From the NCBI GenBank assembly GCA_945859605.1, contig OX243828.1:19240881-19304880 (forward strand): DNA of 64,000 bases, written 5' to 3'. The notes under the pieces were generated by a model. That model ran no database searches. It saw nothing but the letters and a program-made list of their open reading frames with translations, and was not told where the DNA came from. The stretch is from Lumbricus rubellus (lineage: Eukaryota > Annelida > Clitellata > Crassiclitellata > Lumbricidae). Numbering within the stretch: position 1 is the stretch's first letter; each line of letters begins with the position of its first letter. The position numbers and the translations under genes are program-made. Shown in pieces: positions 1 through 12,007 of this stretch.

Positions 1-390
1 TTTTCTTAGGCATGCATGGCTTCGCTGGGAGCACTGAGTAGGTTTCTTGAATGGGTGCTATGCATTGTATACGAGTCCATAGAATGAATGAATGCATGTC
101 ATCCAGTCACAAGTTTACCGGAACTAATTTCGCACTGGAGTCATATTTGGCATCACACCTATAGCTAGGCAGCAAGTCTTCATATTAGCATGCCGCATCA
201 ACCGACCCACCGACCATCACGCCCGCATTAACAGCCTACCAGATAACGCAGCAGAAGTAGGCTTTGGAACCACACACCCAACTCACCCAAGGATAGCTTT
301 TCTTTGCCAAGCAACGAAATTATCTTTACGAGAACGGGAAAACCTTGCCGCGCCTCTATTGTCAGGCTCGCTCTACATATCGTGACAAAA
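1..390. other. No gene seen
   Basis: Unique-looking sequence of mixed composition. Only short open frames are present, with no recognisable domain, splice structure or repeat. It leads into the inverted-repeat arm that begins near 391. Confidence 0.5.
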
Positions 391-955
391 GCCGAAAAAC
401 ATCCTACGGCCATTGGCATTTTAGCCATTTTAGCGGCTCGTTTTCAGAAAAACACAGCGAAACTGGCGAAAATAGATCTTGTCATCTGGATTTTCCATCG
501 AAAAACACCGCAAAACAAGGTCACTAATCGACCAAAACAAGCCTCAATTCGGGACATCTTCCTTTAAAAAATGAGGTCGGCTTCGAAAGCCGCATCAGGC
601 GACCTACGACAGTCACAGCTCAAAGGCCAGCACTGAAATTTATTCAAAAAATTTATGTAGGCCAGATATTTTCTTCCTTGTTACAGAAGCGGAAGAAAGC
701 CTATACATATACAGATTTCCCAGATGTCAGCAAAATGAGAATTTTATTCTGCTAATTTCTCAAGTTTCTCATGTTCATTTTTCCACTAACGTCCGGAGCG
801 AAAACAACAGGAAGAACTTAGTTGTGAACACTCTAAGCGCATGAACTAAAATCCAGACGACATCTAATTTCGTTAGTTTCGCTGTATTTTTTTCCTGAAA
901 ATGAGCCATAAAAACGCTAATGGCCGCAGGATGTTTTTCAGCGAAATCGACAGCA
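391..955. repeat. Inverted repeat with arms of about 100 bp
   Basis: The left arm (about 391-490) and the right arm (about 856-955, reverse complement) share GAAAAACATCCT, a GGCCATT/GGCCATTAGCG core, a CAGAAAAA/CAGGAAAAA stretch and a final TCTGGATTT. Both arms therefore translate to similar short peptides containing AEKHP and KNTAKL, which is an effect of the repeat and not evidence for a protein. The roughly 365-bp spacer is not coding. This is probably a degraded fold-back or MITE-type element; the outer ends and any target duplication were not resolved. Confidence 0.55.
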
Positions 956-1217
956 ATGCTCACACAGCAAAAAACCCACTCAAAATAAAAAAGAAAATAA
1001 CTGACTGTGTTTTCTGTGTACACACGTTCATCTGTACATCGAATAAAACCGCAAATCATGATCCCAGATCATTATGATGCCAATCTTCAGTAATATATAT
1101 AAATTGAAAAACTGATTTTGCAATCCGTTCATTTCACGTCACAAAATCCTCTCATCTGAATTTGTTAAAATTGCACACAAAAGTCTAATTAATGGTATGA
1201 GGGTATTATCCAACAAG

Positions 1218-1400
1218 TCCTCTCCTTCGCAGTTTCAACCAACTTGAACGGACTACTTTCGGTCACTGCACTCTCATCATAGCCATGTTGGCTAGGGGTT
1301 CAGAAGAGCCCAAATCCCCAAACCATATGCTGTACCGACAGGGACTTTAACCCTCAACCTCTAACATTACCTGCTATGATCAGAGAACCATACCATATCT
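1218..1400 (+). mobile_element. Degenerate tRNA-like SINE (family C)
   Basis: It aligns by eye with the better-preserved copy at 40430-40665. Shared features are a CATCATAGCC/CGTCATAGCT box followed by GTTGGCTAG (tRNA A-box-like), an internal run of AAACCA and a terminal CTGCTATGAT. The B-box equivalent is weak (TTTAACCCTC). No flanking duplication was found. It could be an old tRNA-derived SINE or another short dispersed repeat. Confidence 0.4.
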
Positions 1401-1675
1401 ACCATGGCATAAAGTTTACCTGTAAGCAAACATATCACCTGGACACTTTCGAGAGCAGGAAAGAGCGCAATATCAAATGCCATTGCATCATTTAAGCCGT
1501 TGAGAAAGATGCAATCTGTTCACTGAGACGGTAATTGATGGTGAAAGATCGAACAATGGTCAACACATTGTAAAATTAGCAGGGACTTGGACATATGGCC
1601 GCTACATGGTAAACAAGTGCATGGACACCTTATCGATAAGAGGTGCTTCAACAAGTTTCTAGATACAGTCGATAC

Positions 1676-1790
1676 ATACATACATACATATAATGTCATA
1701 CATATATATATATACATATATGGCTACACGCACATGTGCATACATACACTGCATGTTTACAAACATACATGTACATGCAAACATATATAG
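1676..1790. repeat. CATA/TA microsatellite
   Basis: Runs of CATA and TATA with interspersed CATG, from about 1676 to 1790. Short open frames rich in Tyr, Ile and His here are repeat artefacts. Confidence 0.8.
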
Positions 1791-1830
1791 CACAGGCAAT
1801 AAGGAAATGCATGCCAGAAATAGTTCACTT

Positions 1831-2236
1831 AGGCCTTAAAAAATGTTGTGTTTCCGGTAACAGAGCTAAAAAAATTGGGTAGGTAGGTCGGAAAATATTT
1901 TTATGCAGTGACTATCCGAAAAAGTATACCCCACTAGTCTTTTTTGCACACAGAAACAAAGTACGTGTTCTAAGCAAGTATAAACTGCCTATTTCCCGAC
2001 TGTCTGCACCTAAAACTGCTCTAGAAACAGTCCTATTAATTTCATTTTGTCGACATCTCTTATGTTAAGTCAATACAAATGTTTGTTTTTTTTAAATAAA
2101 ATTTTTTTGGGGGGGGGGGAAATTTTTTGGGGGAAATGTTTTTTTAAATAACATTTTTTTACAAAAATATTTGAGTCGCCGCCGTAAAAATGGGTCGATC
2201 GGGTTACCGGAAACAAAACAATTTTTTTTACGCCTT
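1831..2236 (+). mobile_element. Non-autonomous DNA element, copy 1
   Basis: The element starts AGGCCTTAAAAAATG and ends with the inverted form of AAGGCGTAAAAAAA; both ends continue into TGTTTCCGGTAAC-like sequence, so the terminal repeats are about 35 bp. A second copy in inverse orientation lies at 11580-12007. The two share an internal core that includes CTAGAAACAGTCCTATTAAT in this copy. A possible 3-bp TTA/TAA flank would fit PIF/Harbinger, but the superfamily is not settled. No coding capacity. Confidence 0.6.
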
Positions 2237-2367
2237 AATAAAAAAACTAGATAAACTGTCATTGTTGCAATACATATAAACACACTTACAGACATACATA
2301 CATTTACCTTTACACATACAGGCCTACATGCAGACGATTCTGCCTCGTCATTTTCTCATGAAAACAA

Positions 2368-2957
2368 TTTTTAACCCACTGTCCCACCCCACCCCTTCAA
2401 CGGAAGACCGTCCGTCCCAGGGACAACATCCACCACCTAGTCCTTCTCCCAGTCAGTGAACCTCCGTGGTGGTGTCAGGCGCGGCCGTCACACGGCGTTC
2501 ACATGCAATAGCTGCTCGCGGCCTACAAAGCACATATCTCAAGGATACATCCGCCAGAAACACTGCCTACGATTGGCCATCAAAACGGTCCTTGAGCGAA
2601 AGGCGGAGCTTCCAGCGTTCAAATACCGGGCCAGCAGAAAGAACGATTGTATGTTCTGTGTAAGCCACCTTGAGCTATCGTGGGTGCCCTGTACCATCGT
2701 TTTTTTTTTCAATTACCTAGCATTCAGGGCTTCCACGGCCAAGCCCTGTGGACCACTGACTCTAAAGGGATGGCAGTGATCGGCCAAAGTCCGCCTAGAG
2801 TCATTACTCCTTTCGTGGCCTCTGAACGCCACCATGTTTTTCAACCCACTGTCCTTCCGCCCCAACCATCTACCACACAGCCACCCCCCCCCCCCAACAG
2901 ACCGTGCGTCCCATGCAGGGACAACATCCACCTAGTCCCTCTCGCGGTCAGTGAATA
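2368..2957. repeat. Pair of direct repeats flanking unique sequence
   Basis: Two copies of a segment of about 90-120 bp (2368-2460 and 2838-2957) begin CAACCCACTGTCC or AACCCACTGTCC, share GGGACAACATCCAC and end with a GTCAGTGAA word. The roughly 380 bp between them has no recognisable product. It could be two insertions of one repeat or the ends of a larger unclassified element. Confidence 0.5.
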
Positions 2958-3222
2958 GGATCAAGAAGCAGCTCAAAAATGGTCGAATTCTGTGCTTGAG
3001 TAATAATTTCTGTTGCACCACACAGTCAAGTACACGCTTGGCAATCGTCCAGCCTCATCACTTGGAAATCCCCATGTGTGTGGGAGGAGAGGGGAAGGGT
3101 TAACGCGGCAGTAGGCTAACTGATCGGCTCTAGCCTGTTGGGCTGATGCAATATTATTGAGGCCCTGGAGAACGCATTTTAGGACACCAATATCATGCCT
3201 TATATTTGCTGACGTGTGCATT

Positions 3223-3395
3223 ATCGTCATCATCATCATCATCACAACCATCATCAGTTAGAATTGGCGGGGATGAATACAAATAAAACGATCTGCATGG
3301 TCCTTGGTCGTTTGATTGATCTCGGCCGGGGGCGCCTCTGAGTGGATCTATATCTTGAAAGGGCGCCACATAAATTCTGATTGATTGATTTGACA
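3223..3395 (+). repeat. Short ATC run and a LINE/SINE 3' tail
   Basis: An ATC microsatellite at about 3223-3255 is followed at 3313-3385 by a GGGCGCCTCTGAGTGG ... CTTGAAAGGGCGCCACATAAATT segment. That is the common 3' tail of the L2-like LINE and SINE family A in this window, ending in GATTGATT repeats. Confidence 0.6.
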
Positions 3396-3399
3396 AGCC

Positions 3400-5465
3400 C
3401 ATTGCTCTCCTTACGTCAAGTTAGAGCATTAAGTAGACATTGTCACCAACAAATTTAATATAAGACGTGCAATAACTTACATTTAGCAATAAGACGACAG
3501 CAGCCAAGTCAATAGTGACAGGTAGCCTTGAGCAGGGACCGTTAGACTCGGCACACGGACAAGTGGCCTTGCCTGCCATCCCCCCTATCACCTTAGGTAC
3601 CGACTTATTACCAAAGCAGCATAAAATATATGATGTAATGGATTTGACCTCCAACCTTGCATGTTCATGGTGTACCCTGACAAACAACTAAACTATCAGC
3701 TAGCTTTTATTTTACTAGATTGTACCTAAATTTTTATTAAAACTCTACTAAGTGCACTCAAAGGCGTTTCAGCATGCAAAGCCACCAGATATGAGAACCC
3801 ATCCATAAATATAACAGCGTATAAAAATTATATCTTCGACCTCTCCCCCTGCTGCACTCGCACATTTTATGGAACCCAACAATGCATGCATACAAAATAA
3901 GCATCTCTACCCCCCCCTCCCCGTTATGGTTTACTGTTTAGATCTGAACAGCAGAATTTAACATTTATAATGTGATCAAATGCCACCGGACGACTATAGC
4001 ATAGTACAGAGTTACAAACACGCTAACAGGGAAGTCATGAATGAGAAATGTATTTTGCGCACGCACATTATTTTGAGACACCTTCCCCACCGTAGGCAAA
4101 TCTTTTAAACTCAGCTCCTCAAGATAGATGCATCAGAGGCCTCGTAAAACACTCAACTCGTTCACATTTTAACCTAAATAATCGTTTAACCTTCTCTGAT
4201 TTATCTACCCAGAGAATCTATTTCTTTCACATCTTAAACTCATTTAAATCACTTCCACTTGAAAAACGTGTCCTCGATAATACCATCTTCCCAGACTCGA
4301 ACAGCTGCAGGTCTGGAAAACAAATTTTCCTCTACAGTCTCAAAAATCCCAATTTTTCCATAACTCGTCTCCCCCCCAACCCCGTTACCACCACTATAAT
4401 CACTAACATGTGCATCCCAAACCAACGTGGAATGACTCACCGTACCGTGGCAAACTGGCCCAGCTTCCAGCCTTGCCAATGCGATCATATTTTGGAAGCT
4501 TTGCTCTTACTGTGGCATGGCTCGAGCAACAGATAAATGTGTTTGGCTCTGAATGGTTTTAATGAGTGCTTTCCAGTGTAACATGTGCAATAAACATAGA
4601 TTACCTGGCAAACTGTTTAAACTGTCAAAGACTGAACTCTGAACAAAGACAGCATTCGTTCGTTCGCAAAGTAACAGCTGCACGATAAAATATAACAGCC
4701 CCAGCATATCAATAAGATGCCAACAATAAACACAAAACAGTAAAATACAACATTAAACATAAGCAACAGCTTTTATTAGGCAACATCATAATAACATAAA
4801 ATAACCAGCAGCTGCAAGTACAATGACAATTCACAACATAACAGAAAAACCAACAGCAGTTACCATGGTAACAATTCACAGCACAATAACACCCATCAGA
4901 TAACCAACAGTATTTAACACTATAGACAACACTTTAATGGCAAAAAAGTGACTGCTCACAATATTTTATTTGCATGCAATGATGAAAAGGAACATTCTAA
5001 TTCTAAGAGATAGAGAGTGAAGAGAGTTTGTTCACTGTTTACAATGCAAAATTTTTGTTTCAGAAGAAGTAAGAAAGTTTATAACATTTAAAATCATCGG
5101 TGCATAAAAAGCGAAAATTATATAAACAAATTTAAATCAGCTTTCATTAAGATATTAATTGATTAAACATTTAATGGCTTTGCAATTTTGTCCATTTCGA
5201 GGCCCAGTCTACCAAAATTATCTCTCCTAAACTCGAAGCTCTCTTCAACTTCTCCTGAATTCGTGGCATCAACCAGTTATAATTAGTTTCCTTTAATCAC
5301 CCTCTCTTAATTAACCTCTTAATTTCTCCTCACACTGCTCTGCTTCATTTTCTTTCTTCTCGTTCAAAGTCAAGACCACCTTTACATTGTTTTAGATACA
5401 CAGAACAAAATTAGTTAAAATTAATTTATATAGCACCTGCTATTCATCATCATACATGACTCATG
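3400..5465. other. No gene recognised
   Basis: AT-rich sequence with several open frames of 60-90 codons, for example on the minus strand at 4249-4488. None shows a domain, codon pattern or splice signals I can support. ACCATGGTAAC words (4863) and AATAA-rich stretches occur. Nothing else was identified. Confidence 0.5.
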
Positions 5466-5469
5466 ACCT

Positions 5470-5860
5470 TCACTGACTTCCGATCTTTGCCCGAATCAGA
5501 TACAAGGTCTTGCTCCTAGTTACTAAGTCCCTGCAATGGGCCTGCATGGCTTAGCACCTAAATACCTAATGTGTAAGCCTCTTTCTGCAAGATTTTCTTG
5601 CCCTCTTCGTTCTGCTGACAGCCTTGATCTATTTGTACCTAGATCACGAACCTCATTAACCCAGCATCAAGCTTTTGCTATTGTTGGTCCTATAATTCGG
5701 AATCACCTTCCTTCTGGAATTCGTGGCAGGATTCTTGTAGGAAATTCACCAACCAGGTACATCTTTTCGCTGTTGAAGACATTTCTCTTTTCATGGGCCT
5801 GTCACGTTGAGAGCGCTTCTGAATAGCTCTGTTGTGAGAAGCGCTTTACAAATGTTTTAT
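5470..5860 (+). mobile_element. L2/CR1-like LINE 3' end, decayed
   Basis: Translation across one in-frame stop (W to TGA in the LHWLP motif) and one frameshift near 5535 gives the conserved C-terminal tail of L2/CR1-type reverse transcriptases: an LP-ARIRYKVL block, GLAPKYL, LRSAD, LFVPRSRT, QAFAIVGP, LPSGIR and LLKTFLFS. The 3' end runs into AAGCGCTTTACAAATG, the usual tail of this family. The element is 5'-truncated, with no target duplication seen. Confidence 0.8.
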
Positions 5861-5879
5861 CATCCATCAGGTCCAAGCA

Positions 5880-6252
5880 AAAATTACAACTGAATAGTCA
5901 TTAAATACTGCTAAATAGATGCGCTTTATATAAATTGACCAGGTGAGATACAATCACCCACAGTCCAGTAAAATCACCCCATTCGATTTAAGATTTCACA
6001 CAATAACCAAAATGGGTTTAAATATTTACTCGTACATGTAAATTTATGCTACACTCGAGTAGTGTTTCAGGTAGAAAAAATTATTCAAACCGTGAAAATC
6101 AGCTGACTTAAAACGTTACCCAGATATAAGACACCACGTTTAGCACAAAATCCGTGGCACGAGTATACTTCTATCCACACCAAATGTGAGAATTTTTAAA
6201 AATCTTGCATTAACCACAACCGAGGTCGTAAAGGGTGACCATTTATGTATAT
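5880..6252. other. No gene seen
   Basis: AT-rich unique sequence containing a short GCGCTTTATATAAATTG tail remnant near 5931. No coding signal was found. Confidence 0.45.
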
Positions 6253-6350
6253 TTATGTACGTTGTCCCGTTAATAGGACAAGCCATAGCGTGAGCAAGGC
6301 AACAGCTAAGTTGGTGATAAACAACACCATTATTGAAGGCGAATGGATGC
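6253..6350 (-). CDS. Candidate terminal exon encoding a hydrophobic segment
   Basis: On the minus strand a pyrimidine-rich stretch ending TTCTTTGTTATAG precedes an open frame that encodes about 30 residues with a strongly hydrophobic core (IMVLFITNLAVALLTLWLVL) and stops after TGQRT. The length and hydrophobicity suit a last transmembrane helix, and the acceptor-like sequence gives a clean exon of 98 bp. No upstream partner exon was found in this window, and I do not recognise the sequence. It may equally be a chance open frame; treat it as a weak candidate. Confidence 0.2.
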
Positions 6351-6786
6351 CTATAACAAAGAAAATTCCAGAAAGGCGGCAATTTCCGCAACTAAGCATA
6401 GGCTTTTTCTGTAGAACCTTGGTCAGGATTTCATGGAAAGCAAAATCTGCTGAGTCATATGTTAAGGAAAACCACACACCAGAGTGCATATCACCCTCCC
6501 CTCCCCTCCTTAAGCTAAACAGCGAAAACAAAAGCAAAAACATATCGAAAAGCAGAATATTTACCTGCCACCGTTCAAACAGTCTGTCAACGGTATTAGA
6601 TGTCGCAAAGAAAGTTAAGTTTTCGATATAGATGATTCGGTAATTCGTCGTTTTTATCTCAGTAATGTTTCTCTTGTGTGCTTTCTTTCCATTCTAAACG
6701 TGGATTGTGCAATAATTGTTGTTGATAACGCGTACGGCCTTGACCTACTAACCTCCACGTGACACACACGTCATCTGCGATATTGA

Positions 6787-6996
6787 CCAATCACAGAGCT
6801 GCTTAAATAAAGTACTTGGCCAATGACGGAACAGAAAATTGGAGCACGGCATCTCCAAATCAGCGATGTATTTAGATTATGCGTCATAACCAATCACACA
6901 GCTGTTACTTTGAGGTCAACGAATAACGATCTGTAACAACAAACGGGATTCGTCCAATCACCGTGTTTCTTGTTGTTGCACAGGCCCATGGCCAAT
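6787..6996. promoter_or_regulatory. Cluster of five CCAAT boxes
   Basis: CCAAT occurs on the plus strand at 6787, 6820, 6890, 6954 and 6992; four of these read CCAATCA and the one at 6820 reads CCAATGA. A TTAAATAA stretch lies at 6803. This density resembles NF-Y-dependent promoters, but no clear first exon is visible on either side. Regulatory function is inferred from motif density only. Confidence 0.35.
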
Positions 6997-6999
6997 CAA

Positions 7000-9390
7000 G
7001 AGGCTCTGAAGCTTAAGCTCTAGCCAGCCTCAGCCAGGCTGCATAATTACATAAACTTTTCAGCTCTTTGTTGGAAAATAACCATATTTTCCGCTGAAAA
7101 CATCCTATAGGTACGGACTCATCAATGAAATGGTTTTGATTGGTGAATATTCTATCTCCACCATCAAAGCGGACCATCTTAGCGGTGACCTGACCACATA
7201 ATTATGCACGCGTGTGCTTACTGACCCTCGATTTGAAAGCAGTCACGTGATGTTTTGTTTATGGTAGAAATCTCGAGCATGTGCTCGTGTGTTTTCGTAA
7301 GCTACAGGTTGGGTCGACCGAGCAAGTTTCGGAACTGTAGAGTCATGTGATATAAAGTTTAAGAAACAAATGCACAACTGGTCAATAAGTAATATCTGTC
7401 AGTTTTAGTAGTAGTAGTTTAACGACACTGTGCTAGCAACGATCATTAGTGTCGCCCTCCTCCTTTATCTAGGCTTGGAACTGGTACTACCAGAGTGCGA
7501 ATAGTGGCGGGGTTATCTTTCGTTTGCCTTAACGTCTGCATATTTAAACATTCATTTAACCTAAGTTTTCTTCTCCCCTCGATCGGTGCACGGTTTTGAA
7601 CGACCAGCCTTACAATTAGTAGCCTATGATTGTTAAGAAAATTTACTGTAGGCAGACAATTATAGGCCTACCATCATAATTATTTGAAAATCCTTTGGTG
7701 TACTATTGCCTAGTATAGTTTACTATAATTATTTATAATAGCATAGCATATTAAGTATCCTGTGAATGCTGCATTTTTAAAACTTCTTTTGTCTTGTTAC
7801 TGTGCTACCATTATTTTGTAAATAAAAGATTGATATATTTATAGTAGAATTAAAGACTGCATCTGGGTTAGAACACGACCTATTTGCAAGAGCAAGCACT
7901 GCACCCTACAGCGCGCTGTGACCTGACCCAATAACCCTTCGCACTCTGCGATAGCAGCTGCTGGTAATATTTTTATCAGTGGTTAATAGTAATTTTTAAT
8001 TCGTCCTCGATGTTAGTGTCCTAGTTTGCAGCGTCCTAGTTAAAAGACTGTCGATTAAGCACGCGTAGGCTCAATATTATTAGGTAAATTGTCGGCTTAT
8101 AATATTATTGTTAAATCAATTACGTAGCGTCCGTTTATAAAAGCTCCAAAGTGAGCGATATCTAGTATTATATTATAGGCCTATTTGTAATTTGTTACGA
8201 CTGTGAAATTTTGGCATGTTGATGTACCTCAAATTATATGGCGCCTATAATACTGTCGCAGGTGCTATGTGAATTGTTTTTGTGGTTGATCGGTAAAGGC
8301 CAAGACGAAAAAATATCTTTAACATTTTTCAGTCCTGAGCCGAGTGAACAGCCCATTGTTTTGAATACAAGTTAATCATGTATCCAAGGGCCTGGAGGTG
8401 TATTATTATAAAAGTCTTTGGGCACATACTAATTTCAGTAAGAGTTACTACAGTTAGCGAGCTAGACTGATTTCCGAAAGCTCGAAAGCTTCAAATCACC
8501 CCAAGGTAGAAATTTCTTTATACTTTTCAGCAACAGTGCTATTGAATGGCCAACTCGGCTAAAACGAACACACTGTCTAACCGTACACAGACACAGTGGG
8601 AAGCTCAAATGGTAAGAGACAGGGCATAATTATTATTATAGGGGACTCGATCCGCTGGTGTCACACTTCCATCCTATGCTACACTCTGATGTACTGTTAG
8701 AAATTAGAATTTATTCTATATTTAAGTTATTATTAATAAACACACACATGCACAAATAAAAAAATTAGTAATCTGTAGTTTATTCAGAACCAAACCATGA
8801 AAGAGATAAGCCTAAATGCAAACTGAAGGAGCTTGTAAGCAGAGAAGTATTTACGTAACTTTAAAAGAAATATATAAGCAAAATAGCATTTAAATTCTGG
8901 CTAAACACAACAATGATAGTGAGAACGACAATGATTTTAAAACACTGAATCTGATTAAAAGATGCTTCGTATAATAGTGACAATGAAAATCGGTGGAACA
9001 GAATCAACCTCAAAGTGGCACAAAATCTTCTCATATAAGTACAGTAATCAACAGTCGTATTTATTGCAAACTCCGGCACTGTCCCAACACTGGTAGCGCA
9101 AGTCCAAAGCTTGGACACAGAAGGAGGGCGACATCAACATTGGAAACAACCGCTGAACACCATTGTGCACGATGAGTGTAGGACATTTCCCTCTGGACAA
9201 CCCCTCCCCCCCCCCCGGACAAACCCCTGATTTAGACAAAGACATTAACTATTTTCCCAAGATTTTTGATCCAGGAATCGAGGAGTGCCAACAGTTACTG
9301 TTGAGAGGAATTCCGGGCCATAGGCAAGAAAGTTACGGGCTCTTAAACTGTCTTCAGGGTTATTGAGAAACAAATTTTTCCAAAAAAACT
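7000..9390. other. No gene recognised
   Basis: About 2.4 kb of mostly unique AT-rich sequence with AGGCCTA words. Short open frames (for example minus 8861-9118) lack any recognisable similarity. A C-homopolymer lies near 9207. No repeat family was resolved. Confidence 0.45.
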
Positions 9391-9397
9391 GAAGTTA

Positions 9398-9515
9398 TGA
9401 CACCGACTGTACACGGTTGGTGGGTGGATTTGACGGTGAGGGAGAGGACTGGCAACCAAATCTCATATATGCTGTGGCTAAGTAAAATGAAGTCGCTAAC
9501 ACTACAAGCCTTGGC
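9398..9515 (-). mobile_element. SINE family C fragment
   Basis: This is the reverse complement of the 5' part of the repeat at 40430-40580. Shared words are ACACCGACTGTACAC, ACGGTGAGGGAGAGGACTGG and AAAATGAAGTCGCTAACACT. Only this portion is present. Confidence 0.6.
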
Positions 9516-9884
9516 TGCCTATCTAGGCTAGTATAGGGGACTGCCCTTCTAATTTCCTCAAGGCATTACTTGAGGAGCCAGGTTCACACATACACCACAA
9601 GTTTTATACAAGGTTGCAATGCACTGCCAAAAAATCACTTGCCAAAGCTGAATTAAACCTTAGGTACAAGTTTTAAATCAAGTAGGTAGTATGGATTTTT
9701 ATTATGCCTGCACGGCGCACGCATACCCTATGCATGTGGTTGCCTGCATGCATGTGTGTTTCTATATGTATGTGTTTATGTATCGATACAGCATGCATGT
9801 GTAAATGAATATATTTATGTATGTATCTTTGTATATATGTATTTAATCACGGAAACATCATGTATACTAAACTAAAACTGTCCT

Positions 9885-10059
9885 TTTTGAGCGCGCTGGA
9901 GTTGGGAGCGCCTCTGAGTAGTTTTTTTACTTGAAGGAGCGCTATATAAATGTCCGAATGAATGAATGAATAATGTATTTATGCAAATCTAGACCTATTA
10001 TGCATGTATGTTTGTGCAGGTATGTTTTTGCACATATACTTGTATGTGTAATATTTGTG

Positions 10060-10093
<34 letters not shown>

Positions 10094-10220
10094 TGTATGT
10101 ATGTATGTAGGCATGTATGTATGTATGTATGTATGTAGGCATGTATGTATGAATGCATGACCATTTATATAGCACCTGTTTGGACTTCTTAGAAGGTGAA
10201 TTCCAAACAGTATTCCTTCT
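9885..10220. repeat. LINE/SINE tail, (ATGT)n array and second tail remnant
   Basis: At 9893-9955 the GGGAGCGCCTCTGAGTAG ... GAGCGCTATATAAATG tail appears, followed by an AATG run. A (GTAT)n/(ATGT)n array occupies about 10060-10155. An ATTTATATAGCACC remnant at 10160 is the reverse-oriented tail of a similar element. Frames rich in His, Tyr, Ile and Thr here are microsatellite artefacts. Confidence 0.7.
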
Positions 10221-10312
10221 ACAACCAAATATATTTTAAATAGGATAATCATGTTTACACTTGTAATTATATTGTGCTGGTTAATACAGACAAGCAAGGC
10301 ACAACAGTGTGA

Positions 10313-10400
10313 CATAAAATAAGACTTGTAACATAACATAAGACTCATAACATAAAATAAGACTTGTAACATAAAATAACATCTATAACATAAAAATAAT
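10313..10400. repeat. Short tandem repeat
   Basis: About four units of roughly 20-22 bp built on ACATAAAATAAGACTTGTA. Confidence 0.7.
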
Positions 10401-11261
10401 GCGAAACAAGCAACCATAATTATTAGCAGATAATTGAAGTTGGCTCCAACTATCACAACCAGAAACCTGTACAAGAAAATTAATAATATCGTCATAAAAT
10501 GAAAAGCTAAATGACATCAAAATTCACTAGAGCATCTGCTATACCTGAAACCATCCCTCAAAACATAAAATATACAACACCAATATTATAAAAAAAAATG
10601 CAACACCAATATATCTGTTACAAAATAAAAATTCGTTGTTACATTGAAGCCACTTCAATTTTTTCAAAAATTATGTAACGAAGTCTCAAACTGAAAGAAC
10701 AGTTGCGACAATAAAAGCTATCTAATACAATGCAATACAATACAAATTTGATATTGCTTTCCATCTGAAGTACTGAACCATAGACACTGCCATGCAATAG
10801 AGCATCAATTGTGCTGTGCAACTATGGAAGGATATGCTCAAATTTCTTAACACAAGTCCGTACACAGAATGTATGTATGTATGTAGGCTATATGAAAATT
10901 TATATAGCGCCTTACAAAACAATCCAGCAAAATCACCAGCATTTTCTTAACACTTGTGGTGCAGATGAATAAATTGCTAATTAAATTACAATTATAATTA
11001 ATTAGATACTTGTAAGGGAAATGCATCAGTACAGATCAATAATAATCAGTAACGAGGTATCGACGAAACAATAGTTACTGCTAACAAAAGTTTACCACAA
11101 CCTTTCAAAAACAATCTTGCTAGGGTTAAGACAACCTTGGTTGGCCAATAATAAAAAATCACTTTGGCCAACTTTGGAAGGATGCTGTTGTGCAGGTCAG
11201 TGTCCAAAGCATGTCCATTACATCGTACCCCGTACTACCCCGATACTCTGCAGGTTGCCCA

Positions 11262-11545
11262 CACTCTTAAAGAACTATCCTTCAAAGGGTGACCAATCTA
11301 AGAATGCCAATCCTTAAAATGTCCACAATCTAATTGTCAAAGAGTGCTTACTTAAGAGGTCAATTTTCAAATGGGGGGTGTCATTTACAGGATAATTTCC
11401 AAAGAGTGATCACTTATAGGAATAATTTTCAAACAGCTGATCTTTTACAAGGCCAAATTTTCAAAGGGTTCTAATTACAAGGCCAATTTCGAAAAGGATA
11501 TCACAAAGCCAACTTTCATAGGGTGACCACTTAAAGGCAATTTTT
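11262..11545. repeat. Degenerate tandem repeat, period about 33 bp
   Basis: Eight or so diverged units each contain TTTTCAAA(G)GG or TTCCAAAGAG, then a TCACTTA or TTACAAGG block and CCAATTT. It is not coding. Confidence 0.65.
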
Positions 11546-11579
11546 TTAGATGTGATTTAATGTAAATTGCAGAAGGCTA

Positions 11580-12007
11580 AGGCCTAAAAAAATTTTTTAG
11601 TGCTTCCGGTAACCCGACCGACCCCCTTTTATTGCCGCAACTCAAGTAATTTTGTAAAAAAAATTTATTTAAAAAAAATTTAAGAATTTTTTTATAACTT
11701 TTTTTAATAAATATTTTTTTAACATTTGTATTGACATAACAGAAAAGACGTCACCAACAACGAAATTAATAGGACTGGTTTCTAGAGCAGTTTTAGGTGC
11801 ACAGACAGTCTGGAAATAGGCAGTTTATACTTGCTTAGAACACATACTTTGTTGCAGCGTGTACCTTTGTGCAAAAAAAGCCGTGGAGTATAATTTTTCG
11901 GATAATCACTGTATAAAAATATTTTACCAAAATAAAAATATTTTCCGACCTACCTACCCAATTTTTTTTAGCTCTGTTATCGGAAACACAACATTTTTTT
12001 TAGGCCT
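11580..12007 (-). mobile_element. Non-autonomous DNA element, copy 2
   Basis: Inverse-oriented relative of 1831-2236. It begins AGGCCTAAAAAAATT and ends TTTTTTTTAGGCCT, with subterminal CTTCCGGTAACCCGACCGA. The internal core (AGGACTGGTTTCTAGAGCAG, then the AGTTTATACTTGCTTAGAAC block) matches copy 1 in reverse complement. It is non-coding; family uncertain. Confidence 0.6.

Noticed and set aside
4249..4488. A 79-codon minus-strand frame of balanced composition
   Set aside because: No splice signals, repeats, domain or family resemblance that I can support.
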